DNA from: Fidelibacterota bacterium
Lineage (GTDB): Bacteria > Fidelibacterota > Marinisomatia > Marinisomatales > CAZVFT01
Assembly: GCA_014381485.1 (NCBI GenBank)
Contig: JACNLN010000042.1
Location: 1-14,335, forward strand
DNA length: 14,335 nt
Direction of reading: 5' to 3'
Shown here: piece by piece, positions 1-7,718 of the stretch
Layout: each line of letters begins with the position of its first letter
Numbering within the stretch: position 1 is the stretch's first letter
The notes under the pieces: model-generated
What the model saw: the letters and a program-made list of their open reading frames with translations, nothing else
What the model was told of the DNA's origin: nothing
The model's database searches: none
Made by a program: the position numbers and the translations under genes

Positions 1-8
1 TTTAAAGT

Positions 9-27
9 AACCCGAAATTTTCGGGTT
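9..27. terminator. 8-bp hairpin, possible terminator of an upstream gene
   Basis: AACCCGAA and TTCGGGTT form a perfect 8-bp stem around a 3-base loop. It is followed by GGTTTAC rather than a clean T-run, so if it is an intrinsic terminator for a gene to the left of the window it is a weak one. The stem is seen directly; the function is inferred. Confidence 0.35.
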
Positions 28-127
28 GGTTTACAACTTGTGGGTATTATCTTTTTAAGAATCATTAACACCCGACTGGCAGAACCTCTTATACTTCGTT
101 ACAACACCAGAACCCTGAATCATTCCA

Positions 128-218
128 CCGTCACCGATCCGCCAGCTCCACAGGAGTATAGCCATAGGGCCTCCCCGCAGGCTACGGCCAGGGCTACGAC
201 TGGCGGAATCGCTGACGG
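128..218. repeat. Long imperfect palindrome (REP/MITE-like element)
   Basis: The outer arms, 128-145 and 200-218, are near-perfect reverse complements, with one extra base and one mismatch. The interior continues as a broken stem: GTA/TAC and GCC/GGC pairs, and an apical GCCT/AGGC pairing around CCCCGC. The element is clearly richer in G+C than its surroundings and sits in a gene-free gap, as extragenic palindromic repeats or small non-autonomous elements do. I see no flanking target duplication and no second copy in this window, so its mobility is inference. Confidence 0.5.
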
Positions 219-302
219 AGACTTGAATTTCACAACCTAATATCGGAATTTATGAAGAAAAACAATATTGGACATCGCTAAGAATTTGAATTAAGTTATT
301 AC

Positions 303-857
303 GTGGATTCACTAATAAATCACATATTAATCGCGATGCCACATATGAAGGATCCCTTCTTCGGGCGTTCTGTGGTATATATCAGCAAACATAATACAAA
401 TGGTGCTATGGGATTCATCATCAATAAACCATTTGGTGAAACTGACGAAGAGTTTATGAAGTCTCTTTATATTGATGAGGATAACCTTCTGAGTATTGTT
501 CCTACCGTCTATTTTGGTGGACCTGTCTCTGTGGAGCGAGGGGTTATTTTGCACACTTCAGATTATACCAGTCGTGAGACCATAAAGATATCGGAAGATT
601 TTTCAATAACATCCAGTAAAAATACCCTCAGAGATATTCATAGTAGAGAGGGTCCTAAGGAGTTTCGTTTAATGCTTGGATATGCTGGATGGCTGGGTGG
701 TCAGCTTGAACGTGAGATCAAAAATGGTGATTGGTTGATGCAATCGACAAACATTGAATTTATTTTTCGTACCCCTGATGAACTGAAGTGGGAATATGCT
801 GCAGAAAGCCTTGGGATAAAAACATTCGAGATATCGGGACTGGGTGGTGTAGCTTGA
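303..857 (+). CDS. yqgE: YqgE/AlgH family protein
   Basis: This 184-residue protein has the usual length and architecture of the YqgE/AlgH (UPF0301) family. The N-terminus reads NHILIAMPHMKDPFFGRSV, followed by the GAMGFIINKP segment (about residues 34-43) and the family's YFGGPV stretch (about 70-75); a GYAGW segment occurs near residue 125. The biochemical role of the family is not settled; AlgH was named for an effect on alginate regulation in Pseudomonas. The start is GTG at 303. A TAA at 279-281 closes the frame and no ATG precedes the family N-terminus, so GTG is the only reasonable start, although no strong Shine-Dalgarno is visible. It is followed by 168 untranslated bases before the next gene and is probably its own unit. 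Confidence 0.9.
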   Translation: MDSLINHILIAMPHMKDPFFGRSVVYISKHNTNGAMGFIINKPFGETDEEFMKSLYIDEDNLLSIVPTVYFGGPVSVERGVILHTSDYTSRETIKISEDFSITSSKNTLRDIHSREGPKEFRLMLGYAGWLGGQLEREIKNGDWLMQSTNIEFIFRTPDELKWEYAAESLGIKTFEISGLGGVA

Positions 858-1014
858 TTTATACTGATCATTTTTTTATCTATCCAGATATATTTTACAG
901 GATGTACTGTTGAATTGCTGTTATAAAGCCTAATTTCGTAAATTTAATGGGAAACCGATTGATAAAATCCAAAACATTGAATAACCAATCTCAATGGTTT
1001 AAATTAATTTTAAA

Positions 1015-1020
1015 AAGGAG
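1015..1020 (+). promoter_or_regulatory. Ribosome binding site for the 1026 gene
   Basis: AAGGAG ends five bases before the ATG at 1026 and is a near-consensus Shine-Dalgarno. It fixes the start of the coiled-coil protein and shows that this genome does use SD-led initiation. Confidence 0.75.
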
Positions 1021-1025
1021 AAGTC

Positions 1026-1430
1026 ATGGCAACAATTTGGGATGATTTAAAAGACAAATTAAAGATCTGGGGAAATGTTGCAGTTGAGAAGGCAGAAACG
1101 TTTGGGAAAGTAGCTGCCACCAAAACAGAGGAATTAACCAAAATTGGGAAGATAAAATTGGAAATCCACCAACTTCAACGTGATCTCGAGAAAAATTACA
1201 CAGAATTGGGTAAGTTTGCATACGACTCAGCTGAAGCAAATGTGACAAACTTCTCTGGAAATGACCAATTCGTTGGGTACCTTCAAAAAGCAAAGGAAAT
1301 TAAAAAACAGATACAGCAAAAAAAGGAACAGATAGAAAAGATTAAAGAAGAATTTGAAACGGCAAATCTATCTGAAGTGTCGGACGAATCCGAGAGTGTA
1401 GATGAGAAGAATTCCGGTTCTTCCAAATAG
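1026..1430 (+). CDS. Small charged coiled-coil protein of unknown function
   Basis: This 134-residue cytoplasmic protein has no signal peptide and no membrane segment. Residues about 1-40 are amphipathic helix rich in Lys, Glu and Ala. A segment around residues 36-60 (ELTKIGKIKLEIHQLQ and onward) and another around 85-113 are strongly helical and coiled-coil-like. The tail from about 114 is acidic and Ser-rich. Similar small helical proteins with an ELTKIGKxKLEI-type motif occur in many bacteria, but I cannot name a function. The stop codon TAG at 1428-1430 forms part of the Shine-Dalgarno for rpoD, so the two genes are almost certainly cotranscribed and may be translationally coupled. Confidence 0.75.
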   Translation: MATIWDDLKDKLKIWGNVAVEKAETFGKVAATKTEELTKIGKIKLEIHQLQRDLEKNYTELGKFAYDSAEANVTNFSGNDQFVGYLQKAKEIKKQIQQKKEQIEKIKEEFETANLSEVSDESESVDEKNSGSSK

Positions 1431-1442
1431 GAGTAATCAAAT

Positions 1443-2291
1443 TTGACTCAATTGAGTTCAAAAGATTACAAGAGCCATTCACTGGAATTATATTTTAAGG
1501 ATATTATTAACTGCGAACCCCTGTCTCCAGCAGAGGAGATTGAACTATCTAAAAAGGTAAAAGAAGGAGATACAGAGGCGCTGAATAAGTTAATTGTTGC
1601 CAACCTCAAATTTGTTGTTTCTGTTGCGAGTAAATACCGCATCCCTGGAATTGCGCTTGAAGATCTGATTAACGAGGGGAATATTGGACTTATTAAAGCT
1701 GCCCACCGGTTTGATGAGACACGTGGTTTTAAATTTATTTCCTATGCTGTCTGGTGGATTCGGCAATCCATTCTTCAGTTTATCTCCGAACAAGGGAGAA
1801 CAGTTCGACTTCCTGCTAATATTGCCAGAGGGGTTAGTCAGATGAAAAAGCAATCCATAGAACTGGAACAGATGTATGAACGCCAGCCAACCATTGAGGA
1901 ACTTGCTGATGTGATGGAAATTAGTGAGAAGGAAGCACTGAATTTTGTTAAATTTAATATTAAAAAAATTTCCGTAGATCAGCAAGTAGGGAGGGATGAT
2001 ATGACCCCTCTCAGGGATATCATCATTTCAGAAGACCAGCGTCCAGAAGCACAAATGATGAAGGAGTCTCTGATTTCTGAGGTTATTCGTGCGCTTAAAA
2101 CAATTCCTGAGCGGGAAGCAGAAATCCTCAGAATGTACTTTGGTATCGGTCAAGACAGATCCCTGACACTCGAGGAGATTGGGAATAGTGTTAATCTAAC
2201 AAGGGAGCGAGTACGGCAGTTAAAAAAAAGGGCAATCCAACGTTTACAACACGCTGCTCGTGCTCATTTTTTACGTGCCTTTCTTGGATAA
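1443..2291 (+). CDS. rpoD: Primary-type RNA polymerase sigma factor (sigma-70, RpoD/SigA)
   Basis: This 282-residue sigma factor directs RNA polymerase to promoters. It has region 1.2 (from about residue 11), region 2 with the LIVANLKFVVSVASKY and DLINEGNIGLIKAA motifs, region 2.3-2.4 with the FKFISYAVWWIRQSI signature, region 3, and region 4.2 with a helix-turn-helix ending in LTRERVRQLKKRAIQRL. It lacks region 1.1 and the long non-conserved insert of proteobacterial RpoD, matching the short primary sigma of Bacteroidetes and relatives. The start is TTG at 1443: TAGGAG at 1428-1433, overlapping the previous stop codon, lies nine bases upstream and there is no better start. A stress-type group 2 sigma is the alternative, but the complete region 2/4 match and the housekeeping neighbours favour the primary factor. 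Confidence 0.93.
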   Translation: MTQLSSKDYKSHSLELYFKDIINCEPLSPAEEIELSKKVKEGDTEALNKLIVANLKFVVSVASKYRIPGIALEDLINEGNIGLIKAAHRFDETRGFKFISYAVWWIRQSILQFISEQGRTVRLPANIARGVSQMKKQSIELEQMYERQPTIEELADVMEISEKEALNFVKFNIKKISVDQQVGRDDMTPLRDIIISEDQRPEAQMMKESLISEVIRALKTIPEREAEILRMYFGIGQDRSLTLEEIGNSVNLTRERVRQLKKRAIQRLQHAARAHFLRAFLG

Positions 2292-2317
2292 CCGGAAAAC
2301 CGATATTGGAATTTTTG

Positions 2318-2343
2318 GGATAAATTCAGTGTTGAATTTTTCC
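2318..2343 (+). other. Hairpin between rpoD and the M23 gene
   Basis: AAATTCA and TGAATTT pair perfectly around a GTGT loop; after one T-T mismatch the stem extends with GGA/TCC. It is A+T-rich and lacks a long following T-run, so it could be a weak terminator, a processing site, or chance structure. Confidence 0.35.
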
Positions 2344-2387
2344 ATTTATGATTAAAAATTATTATGTAATTTAAAAGGGGTTAAATA

Positions 2388-3335
2388 ATGAAGTTTCCAT
2401 TTCCCAAGTTCAAGTTTTCTAAGGGTGTCCGATTTGTTATCATTAGCGATAATGAGGGGGATACCCGGCATTGGTCACTTACCCCCAGTTCACTGGTTTC
2501 AATTTCGATTTTAATCATCGTTCTATGTTCCGCTCTTTTGTTTTTCAGCTCAGATTTTTTAACAAAGATTCTGTATCAGTCTCGTCTAAAAGAAGTCAGG
2601 AGAAATAATCAGGAATTCATCACATTATTGAATGAACTTCAAGAGAAAGTGAATGATTTGGAATTCGAGATTGGTGAAATTGAAGAAAAGGATCGTGCTC
2701 TTCGAACTTACGCCGATCTTCCTTCTATTGATAAAGATATTCGTCGTCTCGGGGTAGGTGGGTTGGGTGCAAATAGGAGATCCGAACTTGATGATTTGTT
2801 TTCGGACGTTGGTGTGAAGATTTCTAAACTTGAAATTGATATTGACAATCTTTATAGGGAAATACGGTTGGAAAAAGAGAGTTATGAAACTATCTATGAT
2901 GCTATTCGTTTGAATAAAGAAAAATTTTCTTCTGTTCCGTCCATTCGGCCTGTAAGAGGCGGTTATCTCAAATCCGGTTTTGGATATCGAAGGGATCCAT
3001 TAGATGGTGAAAGGCGGTTTCATTATGGTCAGGATATTTCTGAATCTCGTGGATCACCTGTGTTTGCTGCAGCCGATGGTAAGGTTGTTTATGCGGGATA
3101 TAATGGAAGTTTTGGTAAAACTATAAAAATAAATCATGGACACGGATATCAAACGATTTACGCTCATCTCAATAAAATCAGAGTAAAATCTCGCCAGGAA
3201 CTTAAACGGGGAGATTATATTGGTGATGTGGGAAGTACAGGCAGATCCACTGCTCCTCATCTCCATTATGAAGTCCGTTATTATGGGACTCCTCAAGATC
3301 CCAAAAATTATTTCTTTACAGGATTCTTGAAGTAA
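2388..3335 (+). CDS. Membrane-anchored M23 (LytM-type) metallopeptidase
   Basis: This 315-residue protein should be anchored in the inner membrane by one segment (about residues 35-57), followed by a periplasmic coiled coil (about 65-105 and 133-180) and a C-terminal M23 domain (about 185-310). The zinc-site motifs are intact: H212-x3-D216 (HYGQD), the YAHL segment near residue 260, and HLHYEV with H291 and H293. An intact site predicts a true peptidoglycan endopeptidase rather than an EnvC/NlpD-like activator. The TM plus coiled coil plus LytM layout is typical of cell-wall remodelling or division enzymes. The start is ATG at 2388 behind a purine-rich AAAAGGGG. It is separated from rpoD by 96 bases and followed by a terminator-like hairpin. 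Confidence 0.9.
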   Translation: MKFPFPKFKFSKGVRFVIISDNEGDTRHWSLTPSSLVSISILIIVLCSALLFFSSDFLTKILYQSRLKEVRRNNQEFITLLNELQEKVNDLEFEIGEIEEKDRALRTYADLPSIDKDIRRLGVGGLGANRRSELDDLFSDVGVKISKLEIDIDNLYREIRLEKESYETIYDAIRLNKEKFSSVPSIRPVRGGYLKSGFGYRRDPLDGERRFHYGQDISESRGSPVFAAADGKVVYAGYNGSFGKTIKINHGHGYQTIYAHLNKIRVKSRQELKRGDYIGDVGSTGRSTAPHLHYEVRYYGTPQDPKNYFFTGFLK

Positions 3336-3338
3336 GAA

Positions 3339-3367
3339 ACCGTTATTTGTCTCAAAAACGGTGTTTT
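3339..3367 (+). terminator. Probable intrinsic terminator after the M23 gene
   Basis: ACCGTT (3339-3344) and AACGGT (3357-3362) can pair, with extra TTTG/CAAA pairing in the loop, and GTTTTAT follows. It begins four bases after the M23 stop codon, where a terminator would be expected before the miaB operon. Confidence 0.5.
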
Positions 3368-3421
3368 ATATTTAAATTCCTAACTTGATTCTATAGAACG
3401 TAAAAAGTAACTTAATCATTG

Positions 3422-4735
3422 ATGAATCACTATTATATTGAGACATACGGTTGCCAGATGAATTTGGTTGATTCAGAATTGGTCGCGGGGATATTAGAAT
3501 CGGAAGGATACCGGAAAGTAGATGACATCGCCAGGGCTGATGCAATCTTCCTAAATACGTGTTCTGTCCGCGAACACGCAGAAGATAAAATTCATTCCCG
3601 GTTAGGTGTGTTGAAAAAGCTAAAAAGAGAAACTCCGAATCTTCTCATTGGGGTACTGGGATGTATGGCACAAAATCTGAAGGAAGATATTTTAATTAAT
3701 AAACCATATGTGGATTTTGTACTGGGTCCCGATTCTTACCGTCGAATTCCAGACCTGATTACAAAACGTCAACAACTGCAACAATCCATTGTTGATACCC
3801 GTCTTTCAAGATATGAAATTTATGAAGGTCTCTTTCCATCTCGTCATGGTGGAGTTAATGCATGGATCCCCATCATGCGTGGATGTGATAAGTTTTGCAC
3901 TTTTTGTATTGTGCCGTTTACCCGGGGTAGGGAAAGAAGTCGCCCGATGTCGAGTATTGTTAGTGAAATTCAAAAAGCAGTTGAAGAGGGATTTGTTGAA
4001 ATAACTTTACTAGGACAGAATGTCAATTCTTACTATCATGAGGAAAACTATTTTCCGCAATTGCTTGATGCTGTGGCATCTATAAGTGGCGTGAGGAGGA
4101 TTCGCTTCACATCACCTCATCCCCAGGATGTAGGTGATGACATGCTCCATATGATGTTGAAACATGATAATATTTGTAAATCCATCCATTTACCTTTACA
4201 GGCAGGCTCTGATAATGTTTTATTACGGATGAACCGAACCTACTCAAAGAATCAATTTTTATCCCTTGTTGAAAAAATTCGAACTATTCTACCCGGGTGT
4301 GGTTTAACCACGGACATCATCGTAGGATTTCCTGGAGAAACAGATAGGGATTTTGATGAGACCCTCAATGTTATGAAAAAAGTAAAGTTTGATTCTGCAT
4401 TTACCTTCAAATATTCGAAGCGCCCTGGAACAAAATCAGCAGGATATGATGATACCGTTTCTAATCAGGAGAAACAGAAACGATTGGAAAAGGTTATTGC
4501 ACTACAGAAGAAACACACTATTCTTTCAAATAAAAGAGAGATAGGTAAAACACTTAAAGTATTGGTTGAAAAAGAGAGCAAAAAATCTGATCATTTCTGG
4601 TCAGGTCGTACAAACAGCAATAAATGGGTGATCTTCCCTAAGGGGAATTCGAAGATCAAAGAATTTGTAGATGTTGTGATTACTGATGCGAAGGGTGTCT
4701 CTCTTTTCGGTGAAATTGTAGAAACTGGGGAGTGA
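3422..4735 (+). CDS. miaB: tRNA-2-methylthio-N6-dimethylallyladenosine synthase MiaB
   Basis: MiaB is a radical-SAM methylthiotransferase that converts i6A37 to ms2i6A37 in tRNAs reading UNN codons. This 437-residue protein has the full family layout. The N-terminal UPF0004 domain carries cluster cysteines C11 (YGCQMN), C47 (NTCSVRE) and C81 (GCMAQ); the radical-SAM motif is C155-x3-C159-x2-C162 (CDKFCTFC) followed by RGRERSRP; a TRAM domain occupies roughly 375-436. I chose ATG at 3422; a TTG at 3419 would add one residue. No Shine-Dalgarno is obvious. Only four bases separate its stop from lapA, so it heads an operon with lapA, lapB and the SPOR gene. The closely related MtaB is less likely given the NTCSVRE and TRGRERSRP motifs. 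Confidence 0.95.
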   Translation: MNHYYIETYGCQMNLVDSELVAGILESEGYRKVDDIARADAIFLNTCSVREHAEDKIHSRLGVLKKLKRETPNLLIGVLGCMAQNLKEDILINKPYVDFVLGPDSYRRIPDLITKRQQLQQSIVDTRLSRYEIYEGLFPSRHGGVNAWIPIMRGCDKFCTFCIVPFTRGRERSRPMSSIVSEIQKAVEEGFVEITLLGQNVNSYYHEENYFPQLLDAVASISGVRRIRFTSPHPQDVGDDMLHMMLKHDNICKSIHLPLQAGSDNVLLRMNRTYSKNQFLSLVEKIRTILPGCGLTTDIIVGFPGETDRDFDETLNVMKKVKFDSAFTFKYSKRPGTKSAGYDDTVSNQEKQKRLEKVIALQKKHTILSNKREIGKTLKVLVEKESKKSDHFWSGRTNSNKWVIFPKGNSKIKEFVDVVITDAKGVSLFGEIVETGE

Positions 4736-4739
4736 AAAT

Positions 4740-5057
4740 ATGCGTTTATTCAAGACACTGTTTGGTCTTGCCATTGTTCTTATTTTGGTGTTAATACTGC
4801 TGAACAATGCAGAACCTGTATCCATAAATCTTCTATTCACTCATTATGAGACTGTTTCATTAGCTGTGGTAATTGTGGTTACTCTGGCGGTTGGGATTAT
4901 TATAGGATTTACCATTGCCTTAACCTCGATTTTATTAAGCAAGAATGAAGCTCGAAATTTGAAGAGTGAAAATAGAAAGCTCATTGAAGAAGTGAATAAT
5001 CTCCGCAATATTGCAATAGATGAAGGAATATACGAACTCAATGAGGGAGAAGAGTAA
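4740..5057 (+). CDS. lapA: LapA-like inner-membrane protein (DUF1049)
   Basis: This 105-residue protein has two membrane segments (about residues 5-22 and 39-63), with the conserved NNAEPVSINLLF motif between them, and a short C-terminal cytoplasmic coiled coil (about 70-95). That is the LapA/YciS layout. In E. coli LapA works with LapB in assembling and regulating lipopolysaccharide. The next gene starts directly after its stop codon and encodes a membrane-anchored TPR protein, reproducing the lapAB pair and supporting both assignments. The ATG start lies four bases after the miaB stop. Confidence 0.85.
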   Translation: MRLFKTLFGLAIVLILVLILLNNAEPVSINLLFTHYETVSLAVVIVVTLAVGIIIGFTIALTSILLSKNEARNLKSENRKLIEEVNNLRNIAIDEGIYELNEGEE

Positions 5058-6137
5058 GTGACTCTCTGGTTCTGGGTAATTTTTGGTGTTTTGTTATTGA
5101 TAGCTGGTATTGTTGTTATTCGATTTTTCCCCGCTCGACAAAAAGATGCGCAACTTCTCTATATTGGTGCTCTTGAACAATTAATCCGAGGAAAAAGGGA
5201 AAGCGCCTTTATAAAGCTTCGGGAATTAATTAAAACCAACACTGATCATGTTAATGCCTATATTTATCTTGGAAATATCCTTCGCGAGATGGCGAAACCG
5301 GAAAAAGCAATAACCATTCATCAATCCCTCACAGCTCGATCAAAGTTGACCTCTGAACAGAAATTGGATATTTATACAAGTCTGGCAAAAGATTATTTCG
5401 CATTAAAACAGTATCAAAGAGCCGAAGAAAGTGCTGGTCGAGTTCTTCATATAGACAAAAGAAATCAATGGGCTGTTCAGTTTCTTGTTAAGGTTGCGGA
5501 GAAAACGAAGCGATGGACGAAAGCTTCGGATCAGTTAAAACGGTTGGAAAAACTGACAGGCAATATGGAGCCAATCCGGCATTCGAATTACATAATAATG
5601 GATGGATGGGAAAACGAAAAAGGCGGTAAAAGTCAGGAGGCGATAAATTTTTATCTTAAAGCTATAAAAATTGCTCCTGATTTTCCTGATGCTTATTTGT
5701 ATCTGGCAAATCTTTATGAAAAAGAAGGTAAGCTAGATAAAGCTGTAGAAAATTGGATGAAGTATGCAGAGCGGTCTCAGGTGACAGACAGTCAGGTATT
5801 TACAAAACTGGAGAAGACACTCTTTGAACTTGGGAGATTTGGTGAAATTGAAGATTTTTATTCTCAACAGATCCAGATGAAAGAAGATAATGTGGATGCC
5901 ATTTCAGGATATGTGAATGTATTGTTGGCAAAAGGAGAAATTGGTCGTGCCAGGAATCTCATCAATGAAGCTCTAACGAAAAATAACCAGTCTGTGGGGG
6001 CACACCTAACACGACTAAAACTTTCTCTCAGAGAGATTAAACAAGATCAACTATCCAAAGAAGTGGATAAAATTTTAACCTTAATTCACGAGGACAAAAA
6101 ATATCGTTTTCCCTCGAGATTAAAAGTGGATGTTTAA
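5058..6137 (+). CDS. lapB: LapB/YciM-like membrane-anchored TPR protein lacking the rubredoxin tail
   Basis: In E. coli LapB couples LPS synthesis to export and promotes FtsH-dependent turnover of LpxC. This 359-residue protein has an N-terminal membrane segment (about residues 3-23), then tandem TPR helices filling roughly 28-340, including clear repeats such as HVNAYIYLGNILREMAKPEK and FPDAYLYLANLYEKEGKLDK. The GTG start at 5058 abuts the lapA stop, and GAGGGAGA just upstream serves as the ribosome binding site. The oddity is the C-terminus: LapB ends in a rubredoxin-like domain with two CxxC pairs starting near a YRCxxCG motif, whereas here the chain ends KYRFPSRLKVDV with no cysteines. 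The next gene starts six bases on, so the domain has not simply been missed. Assignment as LapB rests on the lapA context and layout. Confidence 0.75.
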   Translation: MTLWFWVIFGVLLLIAGIVVIRFFPARQKDAQLLYIGALEQLIRGKRESAFIKLRELIKTNTDHVNAYIYLGNILREMAKPEKAITIHQSLTARSKLTSEQKLDIYTSLAKDYFALKQYQRAEESAGRVLHIDKRNQWAVQFLVKVAEKTKRWTKASDQLKRLEKLTGNMEPIRHSNYIIMDGWENEKGGKSQEAINFYLKAIKIAPDFPDAYLYLANLYEKEGKLDKAVENWMKYAERSQVTDSQVFTKLEKTLFELGRFGEIEDFYSQQIQMKEDNVDAISGYVNVLLAKGEIGRARNLINEALTKNNQSVGAHLTRLKLSLREIKQDQLSKEVDKILTLIHEDKKYRFPSRLKVDV

Positions 6138-6143
6138 GAACCA

Positions 6144-7028
6144 ATGAAAAGAATAATTCTTATTGTTTATTTTTTAACAATTCTATCAGCCCAGGATTTA
6201 ACTAACTATTTTGAGGAGTTAAACAAGGGAAATGTGGAGAGTGTTCGAGCGGTTCTTCCCGACTTAAAAGAGAAATATCCCAATAATCCCGGTGTGATGT
6301 TTCTGGACGCTCTTTCAGCAGAAAGAGCTGAAGATGCCATTATTATATACAAGATGATTATTCAGCATCACCCACACAGTGAATATGCGGATGATTCCGT
6401 CATGAAAATCGGAGAGTATTTGTATGCCAGGGGACTTTATACTCAGGCAAGCAGACAGTTGTTGAGGGTACCAAAACTGTACCCCGATTCTGAACATATT
6501 CAGAGAGCTATTGATCTTCAAATCAATTCATTGCTTGCCAGCGGGGAGAAGGATAGCGCCCGTTTTTATCTGCAAATTTATAAAAAACGGTTTCCCAAGG
6601 TTTATCAGGATTACAGCTTTGAGCCAGAAGAACCAGTGATCCACCGATCATTAGAGGAAAATATCCGCCTTACAAAAGGTGATGAATCAGTAGCTCCAGA
6701 AATTGCCCCTGTAAGTGAAGAGAAATTGGTGAGAAAGGAAGAGGATGAAAGTGAAGTCATTCCTGAGCCTGTAATAAAAGAGCCAGTGTTGAGACCATTT
6801 GTTATTCAGGTTGGAGCCTATGGCTCTATTAACAATGCTCTTCGTCAAAAACAGCTTCTTGAGCAGATGGGGTATACAGTTGATCTTGTTCCTATTATAT
6901 CAGGAGGGAAGGAACTTCATGCGGTTCAATTAGTTCGATTCTCAACCCGGCCTGAGGCGGAGGAAGTCGGGAAAAAACTCAAGGAAGAACTCGGTTACAA
7001 CTTTTATGTAACAAAACGACTTGAATAG
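6144..7028 (+). CDS. Exported TPR-like and SPOR-domain protein
   Basis: This 294-residue protein begins with a signal peptide (MKRIILIVYFLTILSA, cleavage likely before Gln17). Residues about 18-150 form YbgF/BamD-like TPR helices, including an SEYADDSVMKIGEYLYARG stretch. An acidic Glu/Pro/Val-rich linker follows (about 155-214). A C-terminal SPOR domain starts at about residue 217 (RPFVIQVGAYGSINNALRQK) and ends YVTKRLE. SPOR domains bind peptidoglycan with denuded glycan strands, often at division sites, so this is probably a periplasmic or lipid-side cell-wall protein; no lipobox Cys is seen, so it is not a lipoprotein. It is the last gene of the miaB-lapA-lapB operon, six bases after lapB. 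The exact function is unknown. Confidence 0.85.
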   Translation: MKRIILIVYFLTILSAQDLTNYFEELNKGNVESVRAVLPDLKEKYPNNPGVMFLDALSAERAEDAIIIYKMIIQHHPHSEYADDSVMKIGEYLYARGLYTQASRQLLRVPKLYPDSEHIQRAIDLQINSLLASGEKDSARFYLQIYKKRFPKVYQDYSFEPEEPVIHRSLEENIRLTKGDESVAPEIAPVSEEKLVRKEEDESEVIPEPVIKEPVLRPFVIQVGAYGSINNALRQKQLLEQMGYTVDLVPIISGGKELHAVQLVRFSTRPEAEEVGKKLKEELGYNFYVTKRLE

Positions 7029-7081
7029 GTTGTTTTGAAAGGTAATCGAATAAGCAACAATGTACACCTCACCAAATTATT

Positions 7082-7174
7082 GGGAATGATTGCGAGGCTG
7101 GTGCCCGCCTCGGTCTTCAAAACCGTTGTCCTGCCGGAGAGGTGGGAGCTGGGTTCGATTCCCAGGCGTTCCCG
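7082..7174 (+). tRNA. selC: tRNA-Sec (selenocysteine, anticodon UCA)
   Basis: The gene folds as a bacterial selenocysteine tRNA. The anticodon loop CTTCAAA (7115-7121) carries TCA at 7117-7119 in a GGT/ACC stem. The D arm has a long CGAGGC/GCCTCG stem. The extra arm is long (TCCTGCC pairing with GGTGGGA, with two G-T wobbles, around GGAGA). The T arm CTGGG-TTCGATT-CCCAG is perfect. Acceptor bases 7082-7089 face 7166-7173, giving the 8+5 geometry, but the eighth pair is A-G and the sixth T-G. G73 is the discriminator and CCA is not encoded. It delivers selenocysteine at UGA via SelB. No selA, selB, selD or recognisable selenoprotein gene is in the window. Confidence 0.92.
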
Positions 7175-7196
7175 CTAAAAGTGATATAAAATCCAG

Positions 7197-7706
7197 ATGT
7201 TGAAGATCCTAAAAAAAATTAGTTTGTGTTTTTTACTATTAACTGTCTCACTTACTGGCCAGGAAAATAAACTTTTCTGGGACGGCTACGACTGGCTTCG
7301 CATTTCTAAGCAAACCGAAGGATATCCAGAGTTTGAATATCAGGTAAAAGCAGCATACGTAAATGGTGTACTGGATGGACGGTTGTATGACTATTTTAAA
7401 ATTTGGTCCGTTGACACGACGATAGCAAACTCGCTGTACAATGAAACTGTTCAATATCTCAAGACAGCTGAAATTATTCGTGGTTTGGATAATTTTTATG
7501 AAGATCCCCTTAACCGGTACCTGCCCATTGAGTCTGCTATTATAATCGTCAATATGTATGCCGAACGCCAACCTATAGAAATGATCGATGCCTATATTTT
7601 GAAAAGTAAAGAGTGGATTAACGGTTTAATGATCCAGCTTCAGAATAAAGATTTATATAAGTTGATGAAAGAAAAACAGAAGAAACATACAGAAAACACT
7701 GAATGA
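7197..7706 (+). CDS. Small secreted protein of unknown function
   Basis: This 169-residue protein starts with a signal peptide (MLKILKKISLCFLLLTVSLTG, cleavage probably before Gln22 or Glu23). The mature part, mostly helical, contains a GLDNFYEDPLNRYLPIESAI segment (about residues 95-114), the sort of FYxDxxNrxIPI motif found in small exported proteins of the Rap1a/Tai-like kind; I regard that resemblance as weak. Its ATG lies 22 bases after tRNA-Sec, with no clear Shine-Dalgarno, so it may be read from the same transcript as the tRNA. Its stop faces the stop of the next gene with 12 bases between. I do not recognise a function. Confidence 0.65.
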   Translation: MLKILKKISLCFLLLTVSLTGQENKLFWDGYDWLRISKQTEGYPEFEYQVKAAYVNGVLDGRLYDYFKIWSVDTTIANSLYNETVQYLKTAEIIRGLDNFYEDPLNRYLPIESAIIIVNMYAERQPIEMIDAYILKSKEWINGLMIQLQNKDLYKLMKEKQKKHTENTE

Positions 7707-7718
7707 TGGATAAGTGGA

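Larger units (their letters stand above)
1..302. other. Gene-free stretch upstream of yqgE
   Basis: No convincing gene lies here. A 66-codon open frame at 40-240 runs straight through a palindromic G+C-rich repeat, has no ribosome binding site and gives a low-complexity Ala/Thr/Arg-rich product, so I do not call it. What the stretch does hold is a short hairpin at 9-27 and a long imperfect palindrome at 128-218. The yqgE frame is closed by a TAA at 279-281, so nothing upstream belongs to that protein. Confidence 0.6.

Noticed and set aside
40..240. 66-codon open frame at the left edge
   Set aside because: It runs through the palindromic repeat, has no ribosome binding site and a biased low-complexity product with no recognised fold.
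971..1000. Hairpin CATTGA/TCAATG just before the 1026 gene
   Set aside because: Six perfect pairs with a 10-base loop and then a mismatch are weak; no T-run and no known riboswitch pattern.
7248..7571. Long minus-strand open frame opposite the 169-residue secreted protein
   Set aside because: It is the antisense of a gene with a signal peptide and a recognisable sequence pattern; the product has no such features.
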